Source: Gaiellasilicea sp963811885
GTDB lineage: Bacteria; Actinomycetota; Thermoleophilia; Gaiellales; Gaiellaceae
Direction: 5' to 3'
Length of the DNA: 64,000 nucleotides
Assembly (NCBI GenBank): GCA_963811885.1
Contig: CAWETB010000015.1
Coordinates: 1,302,001-1,366,000, forward strand
A program made the translations under genes and the position numbers. Positions 25,420 to 32,824 of this stretch are shown here, piece by piece. The stretch's first letter is position 1. Each line of letters starts with the position of its first letter. The notes beneath the pieces are model-generated. The model had not been told where the DNA came from, searched no databases, and saw nothing but the letters and a program-made list of their open reading frames with translations.

Positions 25420-26360
25420 TCAGCGCGGCTGCCACGCGGGTGGCGAATCGCCGACGGCGATGTGCTTCCCGGTCGCGATCGTCGTCGTCTTGCCCGTTGC
25501 GACGTTCCGCAGCGTCAGCGGTCCGCGGTGGACGTAGATCAGCGTCTTCCCGTCGGGCGACCAGCCTGCGGCGCCGGTGTCGTTGACGATCCGCCGCGCG
25601 CGGTGGGGCGCAGGAACGCGAGCCAGATAGAGCGCCGTACTGCGGGCACGGCCCCTCCCCGCAGTCCTCCGGGCCGGTGCTGAGCCGCGGCCCGAGGTAC
25701 GCGGTCATCAGGCCGTTCGGCGAGACGGTGGCGTTCTGCGAGGTCTGGATGTCCATGGTCAGGCCGAAGTACCGCTGGATCGTCCCGGTCTGGGCGTCGA
25801 CCTGAACGAGGTCGGCGGCCGACGGGATCAGGATCGACTTGCTGTTCCGCGTCCAGGACGGCCGCCCCGCGGGCGGCGCCTGCGGCAGCTGTCGCTGGCC
25901 CGCGCCCGTCGCGGACATGACGAAGAGGCGCCAGCCGTTCTTGAACGGCCGCAGGAACGCGATCTTCTTGCCGTCGCGCGACCAAACGGGGTAGACGTCG
26001 CGGGCTCCGGACGTGAGCCGGCGCAGGCCCGAGCCGTCGGCGTTCATCCGGAAGATCCCCGAGCCGAGCCGCGCGAACGCGATGCTCTTTCCGTCGGGCG
26101 AGAAGTCCGGCTCGATCGCCGACTTCGAGCCTGTCGTGATCTGGCTGAGCCCGGTGCCGTCCACACGCACGCGCACCAGCTGCAGTGGCCCTGGCCCGCC
26201 ATTCGGATGCGCAGCGAAGACAATCCAGCGCTGAGCCGCCGGAGCGCTGGATTCCGGCGTACCGACAGTCGCCGACGACGGCCGCGAGCGCCAGGACGAA
26301 AATGGCGAGGAGTCGGCCGGCGGCTCGAGGCCATCGACCGAAGCAATAGCACACGGGCAT
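25420..26360 (-). CDS. Secreted TolB/PD40-type beta-propeller protein, frameshifted
   Basis: About 313 residues. The start ATG 26360 gives a signal-like N-terminus (RAAGRLLAIFVLALAAVVGD). After an indel near 26265 the propeller runs through PD40 repeats: SKSAIEPDFSPDGKSIAFARLG, VYPVWSRDGKKIAFLRPF and, after a second indel near 25630, GWSPDGKTLIYVHRG. It ends DSPPAWQPR. Such WD40-like proteins bind peptides or act as secreted scaffolds, and no enzymatic role is evident. Its stop lies 27 bp from the convergent cupredoxin-like gene. Confidence 0.7.
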
Positions 26361-26398
26361 TCGCGGTCGCGAGACCTGCGAGGGTCATCCGGGTTGCA

Positions 26399-26404
26399 TA
26401 GGCT
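26399..26404 (+). promoter_or_regulatory. -10 box TAGGCT before the GNAT gene
   Basis: The TANNNT hexamer TAGGCT ends 6 nt before ATG 26411. Leaderless initiation is predicted and no Shine-Dalgarno is visible. Confidence 0.4.
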
Positions 26405-26410
26405 CGACCG

Positions 26411-27199
26411 ATGGCGACCGTCGCGCTCGAGCCCGCCTCCGGCCGCACCCACGCTGAGCTCGCCGCTCTCTTTACGTCCGGCTACGAGGGCTACTTCATG
26501 CCGGTCGCCGTCGACGAGGGCGCGTTCTCGTTCATGGCCGGGACGTGGGATTACGACCTCGACGCCTCGCTCGTCGCCGTCGACGGCAACGACGACGTCG
26601 GCCTCTGCATGCTCGGCGTCCGCGGCACCTCCGGCTGGATCGGCGGCGTCGGCGTCGTCGCCGGCCGCCGCGGCGAGGGGATCGGCGAGCAGTTGATGCG
26701 GGCGATCGAGGACCGGGCGCGGTCGCGTGGGATCGAGCAGCTCTGGCTCGAGGTGCTCGTCCAGAACGAGCCCGCGATTCGGCTCTACGAGAAGCTCGGC
26801 TACCAGGTCGTGCGCGAGCTCGAGGTCTGGTCGCTCGACGGACTCGTCCTGCAGGAGCACGAGGTCGCGTCGGCGCCGGTCGCGGACGCCGTCGGCCGGT
26901 CGCCGCAGCGGCAGCCCTGGCAGCGCGCGGACGCCGCCGTCGAGCGGCAGGACGACGCGCGCGCTCTCGTCGGCGGCGACGGCTCGCTCGTCTACCGCTC
27001 CGGCAACGGCGTCGCGTCGATCCTGCAGGCGGCCGGCGACGCCGACGCGATCCGGGCGCTGGTCGAGTCGCTGCCCGAGGGCACGACCGGCGTCCGCTAT
27101 CTGAACGGCCCGGAGGGCGACCCGGTCAACGCCGCGCTCGAGGCGCTCGGCGGCACCTGCGTCGCCCGCCAGCACGAGATGCTGCTCGAGCTCGGCTAG
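26411..27199 (+). CDS. GNAT-family N-acetyltransferase with degenerate second domain
   Basis: 262 residues. An N-terminal GNAT domain (about 1-150) has the acetyl-CoA loop VVAGRRGEGIGEQLM (motif A R/Q-x-x-G-x-G/A) and the C-terminal NEPAIRLYEKLGY block. Residues about 190-262 look like a second, reduced GNAT-like half (LNGPEGDPVNAALEALGG) without the CoA loop. The substrate is unknown. Its 3' end overlaps the stop of the convergent alcohol dehydrogenase by 4 bp. Confidence 0.85.
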   Translation: MATVALEPASGRTHAELAALFTSGYEGYFMPVAVDEGAFSFMAGTWDYDLDASLVAVDGNDDVGLCMLGVRGTSGWIGGVGVVAGRRGEGIGEQLMRAIEDRARSRGIEQLWLEVLVQNEPAIRLYEKLGYQVVRELEVWSLDGLVLQEHEVASAPVADAVGRSPQRQPWQRADAAVERQDDARALVGGDGSLVYRSGNGVASILQAAGDADAIRALVESLPEGTTGVRYLNGPEGDPVNAALEALGGTCVARQHEMLLELG

Positions 27200-28302
27200 T
27201 CGAAGCGGATCACGCTGCGGATGCCGTCCTGGGCCTCCATCAGCTCGAAGCCCCGGTTGACCTCGTCGAGCGTGAGCGTGTGCGACAGGAACGGTGCGAC
27301 GTCGATCTCGCCCGCGAGCCAGCGATCCACGAGCTGCGGCACCTCGTCGCGGCCCTTGATCCCGCCGAACGATGAGCCGGCGACGCGGCGGCCGGTGATC
27401 AGGAAGCGCGGCACGATGTCGAGCGTCTCGCCCTTCCCGGCCACGCCCGCGACCGTGCAGAGACCCCAGCCCATCCGCGCCGACTCGACCGCCTGGCGCA
27501 TGACGGCGACGTTGCCGGTGGCCTCGAAGGTGTAGTCGGCGCCGAAGCCGCCGGTCGTCTCGACGATCCGCTCGACGGTGTCGGGGCCGCCGAGCATCGT
27601 CTCGGTCGCCCCCTGCCCCTTCGCGAGCTCGAGCCGCTCCTCGGAGAGGTCGACGCAGATGATCCGCTCCGCCCCCTGCAGCCTGCAGCCGGCGACGGCG
27701 CCGAGCCCGACCATGCCGGCGCCGAAGACGACGCAGGTCGATCCCGGCTCGACCGCAGCAGTCTTGAGCGCGGCGCCGAGGCCCGTCGAGAGCCCGCAGG
27801 CGAAGAGCGCGGCGCCCTCGAGCGGCGCCTCCGGATTCACCTTCGCGAGCGCGATCTCGGGCATGACGGTGTACTCGGCGAAGGTCGACGTGCCCATGAA
27901 GTGGCGGATCGGCTCGCCGCCGCGGGAGAGCCGGACCGTGCCGTCGGGGAGATGCCCCTTCCCCTGCTCCTCCCGGATCGCCATGCACAGGTTCGTCCGG
28001 GTCGAGCGGCAATGGACGCACTCGCGGCACTGGGGCGAGAAGAGCGTGACGACGTGGTCGCCGGGCGCGACCGACGCGACGCCGTCGCCGACGCGCTCGA
28101 CCACGCCGGCGCCCTCGTGGCCGAGCACGGCCGGTGCGTAGCCGGAAGGGTCGGCTCCGGATGCCGTGTAGAGGTCGGTGTGGCAGACGCCGCAGGCGAC
28201 GAGGCGGACGAGGACCTCACCGGCCTTCGGCTCGGCGAGCTCGACCTCCTGCACCTCGAGCGGGGCGCCGAACTGCTCCAGGACTGCGGCGCGCATCTTC
28301 AT
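27196..28302 (-). CDS. Zinc alcohol dehydrogenase, class III (formaldehyde-type)
   Basis: 368 residues, medium-chain dehydrogenase. Catalytic zinc ligands are in CGVCHTDLY and GHEGAGVVE. Structural zinc Cys are in PQCRECVHCRSTRTNLC, and the NAD-binding motif is GAGMVGLGAVAG with the acidic ICVDLSEERL end. HFMGTSTFAEYTV is the class III ADH signature (S-hydroxymethyl-glutathione or mycothiol type). It would oxidise thiol-bound formaldehyde or related alcohols. Since the nearby quinoproteins could make aldehydes, a functional link to alcohol oxidation is possible. ATG overlaps the stop of the CDGSH gene (ATGA). Confidence 0.88.
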   Translation of the reverse strand: MKMRAAVLEQFGAPLEVQEVELAEPKAGEVLVRLVACGVCHTDLYTASGADPSGYAPAVLGHEGAGVVERVGDGVASVAPGDHVVTLFSPQCRECVHCRSTRTNLCMAIREEQGKGHLPDGTVRLSRGGEPIRHFMGTSTFAEYTVMPEIALAKVNPEAPLEGAALFACGLSTGLGAALKTAAVEPGSTCVVFGAGMVGLGAVAGCRLQGAERIICVDLSEERLELAKGQGATETMLGGPDTVERIVETTGGFGADYTFEATGNVAVMRQAVESARMGWGLCTVAGVAGKGETLDIVPRFLITGRRVAGSSFGGIKGRDEVPQLVDRWLAGEIDVAPFLSHTLTLDEVNRGFELMEAQDGIRSVIRFD

Positions 28303-28508
28303 CCGGTCGCGCGCTCCGTCGCGTCGAAGCCGATCACGCGGTGCGTCTTGTCGCAGAACGGCTTCGTCGCCGAGCGGCCGCAGCGGCAGAGCGCGACGGT
28401 CTCGCCGGCCGGAAGCTCGTAGGCGTTCCCGTCCGTGTCGACCAGGTGAAACGGCCCGGTGACGCGGTAGGGGCCGTTTTCCCGGACCTTGATCGTGACC
28501 GCGGCCAC
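28299..28508 (-). CDS. CDGSH-type iron-sulfur protein
   Basis: 69 residues. The single 2Fe-2S motif CRCGRSATKPFCDKTH matches C-x-C-x2-S-x3-P-x-C-D-x-[ST]-H, with GS replaced by KT. Small monodomain CDGSH proteins carry redox-active clusters. Start GTG 28508 is 7 nt after a -10 box (TAGAGT). It is co-transcribed with the class III alcohol dehydrogenase and may serve as its redox partner or be a thiol/redox sensor; this is inference. Confidence 0.88.
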   Translation of the reverse strand: MAAVTIKVRENGPYRVTGPFHLVDTDGNAYELPAGETVALCRCGRSATKPFCDKTHRVIGFDATERATG

Positions 28509-28515
28509 GAGTTCG

Positions 28516-28525
28516 ACTCTACACT
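28516..28525. promoter_or_regulatory. Overlapping divergent -10 boxes (TAGAGT minus, TACACT plus)
   Basis: In the 24-bp gap between GTG 28508 (minus) and GTG 28533 (plus), the minus-strand hexamer TAGAGT (28516-28521) and the plus-strand hexamer TACACT (28520-28525) share two bases. Each ends 7 nt before its start codon, so one opened bubble could serve both directions. Confidence 0.55.
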
Positions 28526-28532
28526 CGGTGGA

Positions 28533-30260
28533 GTGAAGATCTGCTTGGTGACCCCGTTTGCGTGGTCGCTGCCACACGACGTCAACCAGCATGTCGCCGG
28601 CATCGCGAAGGAGCTGCGCGCGCTGGGCCACACGGTCACCGTGCTCGCCCCGTCCGGACGGCCGGCGGATCTCGCGGCCGGCCGCCGCGCGCTGGCGCGC
28701 GGCAACGGCGCCGACACGATCGCGATCGGAACCGCCGTGCCGATCTCGCGGCGCTCGAGCCTCGGCGTCCCCGTCGGCGTCCGTGCGAACCTCCGGCTCG
28801 CGCTCGAGCAGGGCAGCTTCGACGTCGTCCACGGGTTCGAGCCCGGGCTCCCGAGCATCTCGTACCTCGCGCTGCGCGACTCGGAAGCGCTCGGCGTCGC
28901 CAGCTTCTTCTCGCCCGAGCGGCTCGGGTACCCCCCGCGGCGGGCGCTGCGCGAGAAGCTGCTGGCCCGGATCGACTCGCTGATCGCCTCGTCCGAGACG
29001 ACCGCCGCGGCGGCCGCGGAACGGTTCCCCGGCGACTACCGGATCCTCTCGCCCGGAGTCGACATCGAGCTCTTCCGGCCGGGAGCGAAGCGGAAGCTCG
29101 TCGCGATCGAGCTGCATTCCGGCTCGCTGCCTGTCGCGCGGGCGGCACTGCGCTCGCTGAAGGAGCTGCCCGGCTGGGAGGCCGTGCTGCTGCGGACGAA
29201 GCCGCTCTCGACACGCCCCGCCATCCCGCTCGCGCTGCGCGACCGGGTGCGCGTCCGCTCCGGCAAGACGCCGGAGGCACGGGCGGCCGTGCTGGCCGAG
29301 GCGGCGGTCGTCGTCCCCGCACCGACCGGCTCGGCCCGGCTGCGGCTCGAGGCCTTGGCCGCGGGCGCGGTGCTCGCCGATCCGCCGGGCGTGCTCGACC
29401 AGCCCGAGCTTGCCGCCGCCGCGCTGCAGCGGCTGGCCGAGAACAGCGAGGTGCGCGAGCGCAAGAGCCGCGAAGGGCGCGCGTCGGCCGAGGCGCAGAG
29501 CTTCGCCGCCGTCGCCCGTGAGCTCGAGCAGATCTACGGCGGCCTCGGCGGCCGGAAGCGTGTCCGCCGCCGAGACGGCGAGCCGCTCGCCGACCGGCCG
29601 TGGATCGTCGCCGACCTGCACATGCACACGTCCTGGTCGCACGACTGCTCGATCGAGGTCGACGAGCTGCTCGACCATGCCGAGTCGGAGGGGCTCGGCG
29701 CGATCGCGGTCACCGACCACAACGTCTTCGGCGGCGCGCGGGAGGCGGTCGAGAAGGCGCGCGGGCGCGAGCTGATCGTGATCCCCGGCGAGGAGGTCAA
29801 GACCGACGACCAGGGCGAGGTGATCGGGCTCTTCCTGAAGGAGGAGATCCCGCGCGGGATGTCGTTCGCCGAGACGGTCGCGGCGATCCGCGAGCAGGAG
29901 GGAGTCGTCTATCTCCCCCACCCCTTCGACCGCATGCACGCGATCCCGTTCCCGGCCACGCTGCACCGGCACCTGCACGAGATCGACGTGCTCGAGGTCT
30001 ACAACGCGCGGCTCCTGTTCGAGGGCTACAACGACGAGGCCGTCCGCTTCGCGCGCAAGTACGGCCTGCCCGCGGGCGCCGGCTCGGACGCACACGTGCT
30101 CCAGGGCGTCGGCACCGGCGCGCTCCGCATGCGCGCGTTCGACGGCCCGGAGGAGTTCATGCTCTCGGTCCGCAGCGCCGAGGTGCTGCGCCGGCCGAAG
30201 TCGCTGGCCTACCTGCAGAGCCTCAAGTGGGTCGCCCAAGTCAAGGAGAAGGTGCGCTAG
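28533..30260 (+). CDS. GT4-type glycosyltransferase fused to a PHP-family metallophosphoesterase
   Basis: 575 residues. The N-terminal GT4 Rossmann part (about 1-340) starts VKICLVTPFAWSLPHDVNQHVAGIAKEL and contains HGFEPGLPSISYLAL. Its C-terminal donor half is degenerate: the usual E-x7-E appears only as PTGSARLRLEALAAG. A PHP domain follows (about 355-560) with metal ligands ADLHMHTSWSHD, VTDHNVFGG, IPGEEVKT, LPHPFDR and GSDAH. PHP proteins hydrolyse phosphoesters such as histidinol phosphate or nucleic-acid 3' ends. A sugar- or lipid-phosphate substrate fits the fusion. GTG 28533 was chosen because the frame fits and a -10 box lies 7 nt upstream. Confidence 0.85.
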   Translation: MKICLVTPFAWSLPHDVNQHVAGIAKELRALGHTVTVLAPSGRPADLAAGRRALARGNGADTIAIGTAVPISRRSSLGVPVGVRANLRLALEQGSFDVVHGFEPGLPSISYLALRDSEALGVASFFSPERLGYPPRRALREKLLARIDSLIASSETTAAAAAERFPGDYRILSPGVDIELFRPGAKRKLVAIELHSGSLPVARAALRSLKELPGWEAVLLRTKPLSTRPAIPLALRDRVRVRSGKTPEARAAVLAEAAVVVPAPTGSARLRLEALAAGAVLADPPGVLDQPELAAAALQRLAENSEVRERKSREGRASAEAQSFAAVARELEQIYGGLGGRKRVRRRDGEPLADRPWIVADLHMHTSWSHDCSIEVDELLDHAESEGLGAIAVTDHNVFGGAREAVEKARGRELIVIPGEEVKTDDQGEVIGLFLKEEIPRGMSFAETVAAIREQEGVVYLPHPFDRMHAIPFPATLHRHLHEIDVLEVYNARLLFEGYNDEAVRFARKYGLPAGAGSDAHVLQGVGTGALRMRAFDGPEEFMLSVRSAEVLRRPKSLAYLQSLKWVAQVKEKVR

Positions 30261-30283
30261 GAGCGAACCGGAAGACGACGCCT

Positions 30284-30871
30284 GTGGCTGCCGCATCGAC
30301 CGACGAGATCTACGAGCGTTACCTGCAAAAGGCGATCTCCGAGATCAACGACCTCGGGCACGAGATCGGCCGGGCAGGTGACGCGACGCACATCCCCGTG
30401 CTCGGCTCCGGGCACCCGCTGGCGGACGTCTTCCTGCTCAAGCACGCGCCGAAGCCGTCGGAGATCCAGGAGGGCGTCGCGTTCTTCGGCCGTGCCGGCG
30501 AGGCGCTGAAGAAGTCGTTGCAGCGCCTGCACGTCGACCCGATGGTCGTCTACGGCACCAACTGCCTCAAGTTCGGCGGCGAGAGCTTCGAGGAGGCGGC
30601 GCCGTGGCTGACCCGCGAGCTGCACATCGTCCAGCCGAAGCTGCTCGTGCTGATGGGCGAGCAGACCGTCGAGTTCGTCAACGCGCTCGGCTTCCCGCTC
30701 TCCGACGAGCTCGACCCGGCAGCCGACGGGCTGCAGCGCTTCACGGCGACGGTCGAGGCGCTCGTCGTCCCGGACATCGACACCGCGCTCGACGAGGCGC
30801 CTGCGAAGACGGCCTTCTGGAATGCCTTCAAGGCCGTCGGCGTCTGGTACTCCGAGCTGCCGCCGTATTGA
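30284..30871 (+). CDS. Uracil-DNA glycosylase superfamily protein
   Basis: 195 residues. The block VFLLKHAPKPSEIQEGVAFFGRAGEALKKSL matches the family motif around GExPG...GRAG, and VVYGTNCLKF and LLVLMGEQTVEFVNAL follow the type 4/5 pattern. The four Cys that hold the iron-sulfur cluster of type 4/5 enzymes are absent (only one Cys is visible), and HAPKPSE replaces the usual GEAPG, so activity on uracil is uncertain. The stop overlaps the next start (TTGA). Confidence 0.75.
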   Translation: MAAASTDEIYERYLQKAISEINDLGHEIGRAGDATHIPVLGSGHPLADVFLLKHAPKPSEIQEGVAFFGRAGEALKKSLQRLHVDPMVVYGTNCLKFGGESFEEAAPWLTRELHIVQPKLLVLMGEQTVEFVNALGFPLSDELDPAADGLQRFTATVEALVVPDIDTALDEAPAKTAFWNAFKAVGVWYSELPPY

Positions 30872-31914
30872 GCCCGCGCCGCTGGGCGGGGCTGGCGGGA
30901 CTGACCGCCGCGCTTGCGCTCTACACCGCCGGCGCCGACCGGCTCTGGAACGGGACGCTCTGGCCCGACCTCCTCTTTCTGACGCTCGTCCTCTTCCCGG
31001 CGACGCTGGGGATCGTCTGGCTGCTGCTGCCGTTGCGCGACCACAAGGCGATGCTGCCGGCCGGCCTCGTCATCGTCGCGCTCGCGGTGGCGCTGCACTT
31101 CGCCGAGCTGGACGTGCTCAACAACCTCGCGAAGCTGTTCGCGCTGATCTGCCTCGGCTTCTGGTTCCTGTCGTGGTTCGAGAACGTGATGTGGGCGGCG
31201 CTGATCGCGGTGATCATCCCCTGGGTCGACGCGATCTCGGTGTGGCGCGGGCCGACGGACTACGTCGTCGACGAGCAGCCGCAGCTCTTCGACAACGTCT
31301 CGATCGCGTTCAGGCTGCCGGGCGAGAACGCCACGGCCAACCTCGGCCCGCCGGACATCCTCTTCTTCTCGCTCTTCCTCGCCGCTGCCGACCGGTTCGG
31401 GCTCCGGGTCGCGTGGACGTGGCTCGCGATGACGGCCCTGCTCGGTGGAACGCTGATCCTCACTGCGACCACCGACGTCAACGGCCTGCCCGCGCTGCCC
31501 GCGATCTGCATCGGCTTCCTGCTCCCGAACGCCGACCTCCTCTGGACCGCCTTCCGGCGCCGCGGCCGCGCGCCCGGCCGGATCTACGGCCGCACCGACA
31601 CGCAGCTCTACGACCTCGACGCGGACGTGATCGAGCGGATGCCCGGCAAGATCGTGCTGCTCACGCGCGACAACCCCCCGGTGACGGCCGTCGTCGAGGG
31701 CACGTTCGCGGCCGAGCCTTCCGGAGGCGATCCGATTCCGGGCCGCGTCACGATCGGGGACGCAGAGCCGATTCCCGTCCGCGTCTACGACCTCCCGCAC
31801 GGGCTCGTCGTCGAGCCCCAGGACGAGATCTCGGCGTACCTCGACGTCACGCACCCGGAGCAGCTCGCCGCCGACGAGGACAAGGTCGAGCGCCTGAAGC
31901 GCGAACGGCGCTAG
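30868..31914 (+). CDS. Presenilin-like (A22 family) intramembrane aspartyl protease
   Basis: 348 residues. About eight TM helices precede a cytosolic tail of about 115 residues. Three presenilin landmarks occur in the right order: PWVDAISVW (Asp121, compare YDAISVY in archaeal homologues), LGPPDILFF (Asp163, compare GLGD) and LPALPAI (PAL, 208-210). The Tyr before the first Asp is Val, and the first Gly-x-Gly is Gly-Pro-Pro. Members cleave TM helices of substrate proteins. The C-terminal tail (IYGRTDTQLYDLDADVIERM...) is not part of the core family. The TTG start overlaps the stop of the glycosylase gene, so the pair is coupled. Confidence 0.72.
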   Translation: MSPRRWAGLAGLTAALALYTAGADRLWNGTLWPDLLFLTLVLFPATLGIVWLLLPLRDHKAMLPAGLVIVALAVALHFAELDVLNNLAKLFALICLGFWFLSWFENVMWAALIAVIIPWVDAISVWRGPTDYVVDEQPQLFDNVSIAFRLPGENATANLGPPDILFFSLFLAAADRFGLRVAWTWLAMTALLGGTLILTATTDVNGLPALPAICIGFLLPNADLLWTAFRRRGRAPGRIYGRTDTQLYDLDADVIERMPGKIVLLTRDNPPVTAVVEGTFAAEPSGGDPIPGRVTIGDAEPIPVRVYDLPHGLVVEPQDEISAYLDVTHPEQLAADEDKVERLKRERR

Positions 31915-31924
31915 CGTTCGCGCG

Positions 31925-32174
31925 ATGGACGACCTCGACGGCCCCGTCCGGCGGGCGCTGCACGACGCGCGGCTCGACCTCTCGCTCGAGTTCCGGCGCG
32001 GCCCCGACGGGTCGAAGCGCGGGACGCTCCTGATCGCGGACGAGAGCGGCGAGACCGTCGCCCGCGTGCCGCTGGAGAGCCCGGAGGCGATGAACGTCGC
32101 GCTCGCCCGGCTCGTCCAGCTCGGGTTCACGGACGCGCCCTCGCCGCCGCCGCTGCCCGCACACCGAGACGAGC
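31925..32174 (+). CDS. Hypothetical small protein, end uncertain
   Basis: ATG 31925, 11 bp after the presenilin-like gene, opens a frame of about 83 codons: MDDLDGPVRRALHDARLDLS ... NVALARLVQLGFTDAPSPP. No stop is met before the DUF429 start at 32175, which lies in another frame, so an indel near 32160 probably hides the stop. No known family. The acidic, beta-alpha pattern (GTLLIADESGETVARVPLESPEAM) looks like a small cytosolic protein. Confidence 0.5.
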
Positions 32175-32824
32175 GTGCTCGTCGCCGGCGTCGACGGCTT
32201 CCGCAAGGGCTGGGTCGCCGTCGCGCTCGACCCGAGCGGCGACGTCCAGGTCTCGACGCACGCCAGCTTCTCGGAGGTGCTCTCCTCGCAGGCCCGCGTG
32301 ATCGCCGTCGACATCCCGATCGACCCGCCCGGCCTCGGCGTCCGCCAGGCCGACGCCGGCGCCCGCGCCTTCGTCGGCGGCAGCCGCGCGAGCAGCGTCT
32401 TCCCGACGCCGCCGCGGGAGGCGCTCGAGGCGCGGACCTTCGCGGAGGCGAACGAGATCGCGCGCACGATCACCGGCAAGGGCATCTCGCAGCAGGCATT
32501 CGCACTCGGCGCGGAAGATCCTCGAGGTGCACACGCTCGCCGAGGTGGACGAGCGCGTGATCGAGATGCACCCGGAGGTCTCGTTCCGGGAGCTCGCGGG
32601 CGAGCCGGTGCTCGAGTCGAAGCACACGGCCGGCCGGTCTCGCGCGCCGGCGTGAGCTGCTCGCCGCCGCGGGAATCGTCCTCCCCGGCGCCGTCCCGGG
32701 CGTGCCCGAGGCCGACCTGCTCGACGCTGCGGCGGGCGCCTGGACCGCGGCCCGCTACGCCGAGGGGCGCGCGAGCGCGTTCCCGCCCGACCACCGGGAG
32801 CGGCTCGGCGCGATCTGGCGCTAG
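32175..32824 (+). CDS. DUF429 (predicted RNase H-like) protein, two frameshifts
   Basis: About 216 residues. GTG 32175 gives VLVAGVDGFRKGWVAVALD, the DUF429 N-terminal block (V-x-G-V-D-x3-x-GW). It continues with VIAVDIPIDPPGLG and FPTPPREALEARTFAEANEIA. After an indel near 32515 it reads LAEVDERVIEMHPEVSFRELAGEPVLESKHTA, and after another near 32635 ELLAAAGIVLPGAVPGVPEADLLDA, ending IWR at the TAG 32824. The RNase H-like core Asp residues are visible. The stop overlaps the stop of the convergent methyltransferase by 4 bp. Confidence 0.75.

Noticed and set aside
20820..26360. Block of pseudogenes or horizontally acquired decayed DNA
   Set aside because: Composition matches the rest of the window, all domains are complete once frames are joined, and indels hit several unrelated genes, which fits consensus error better.
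24134..28030. Long minus-strand open frame spanning from the quinoprotein to the alcohol dehydrogenase
   Set aside because: It strings together parts of unrelated real genes in shifted frames and non-coding-like stretches. The individual genes explain it better.
28299..30296. Long minus-strand open frame antisense to the GT4-PHP gene
   Set aside because: The protein is low-complexity and only its last 69 codons make sense, as the CDGSH protein starting at GTG 28508.
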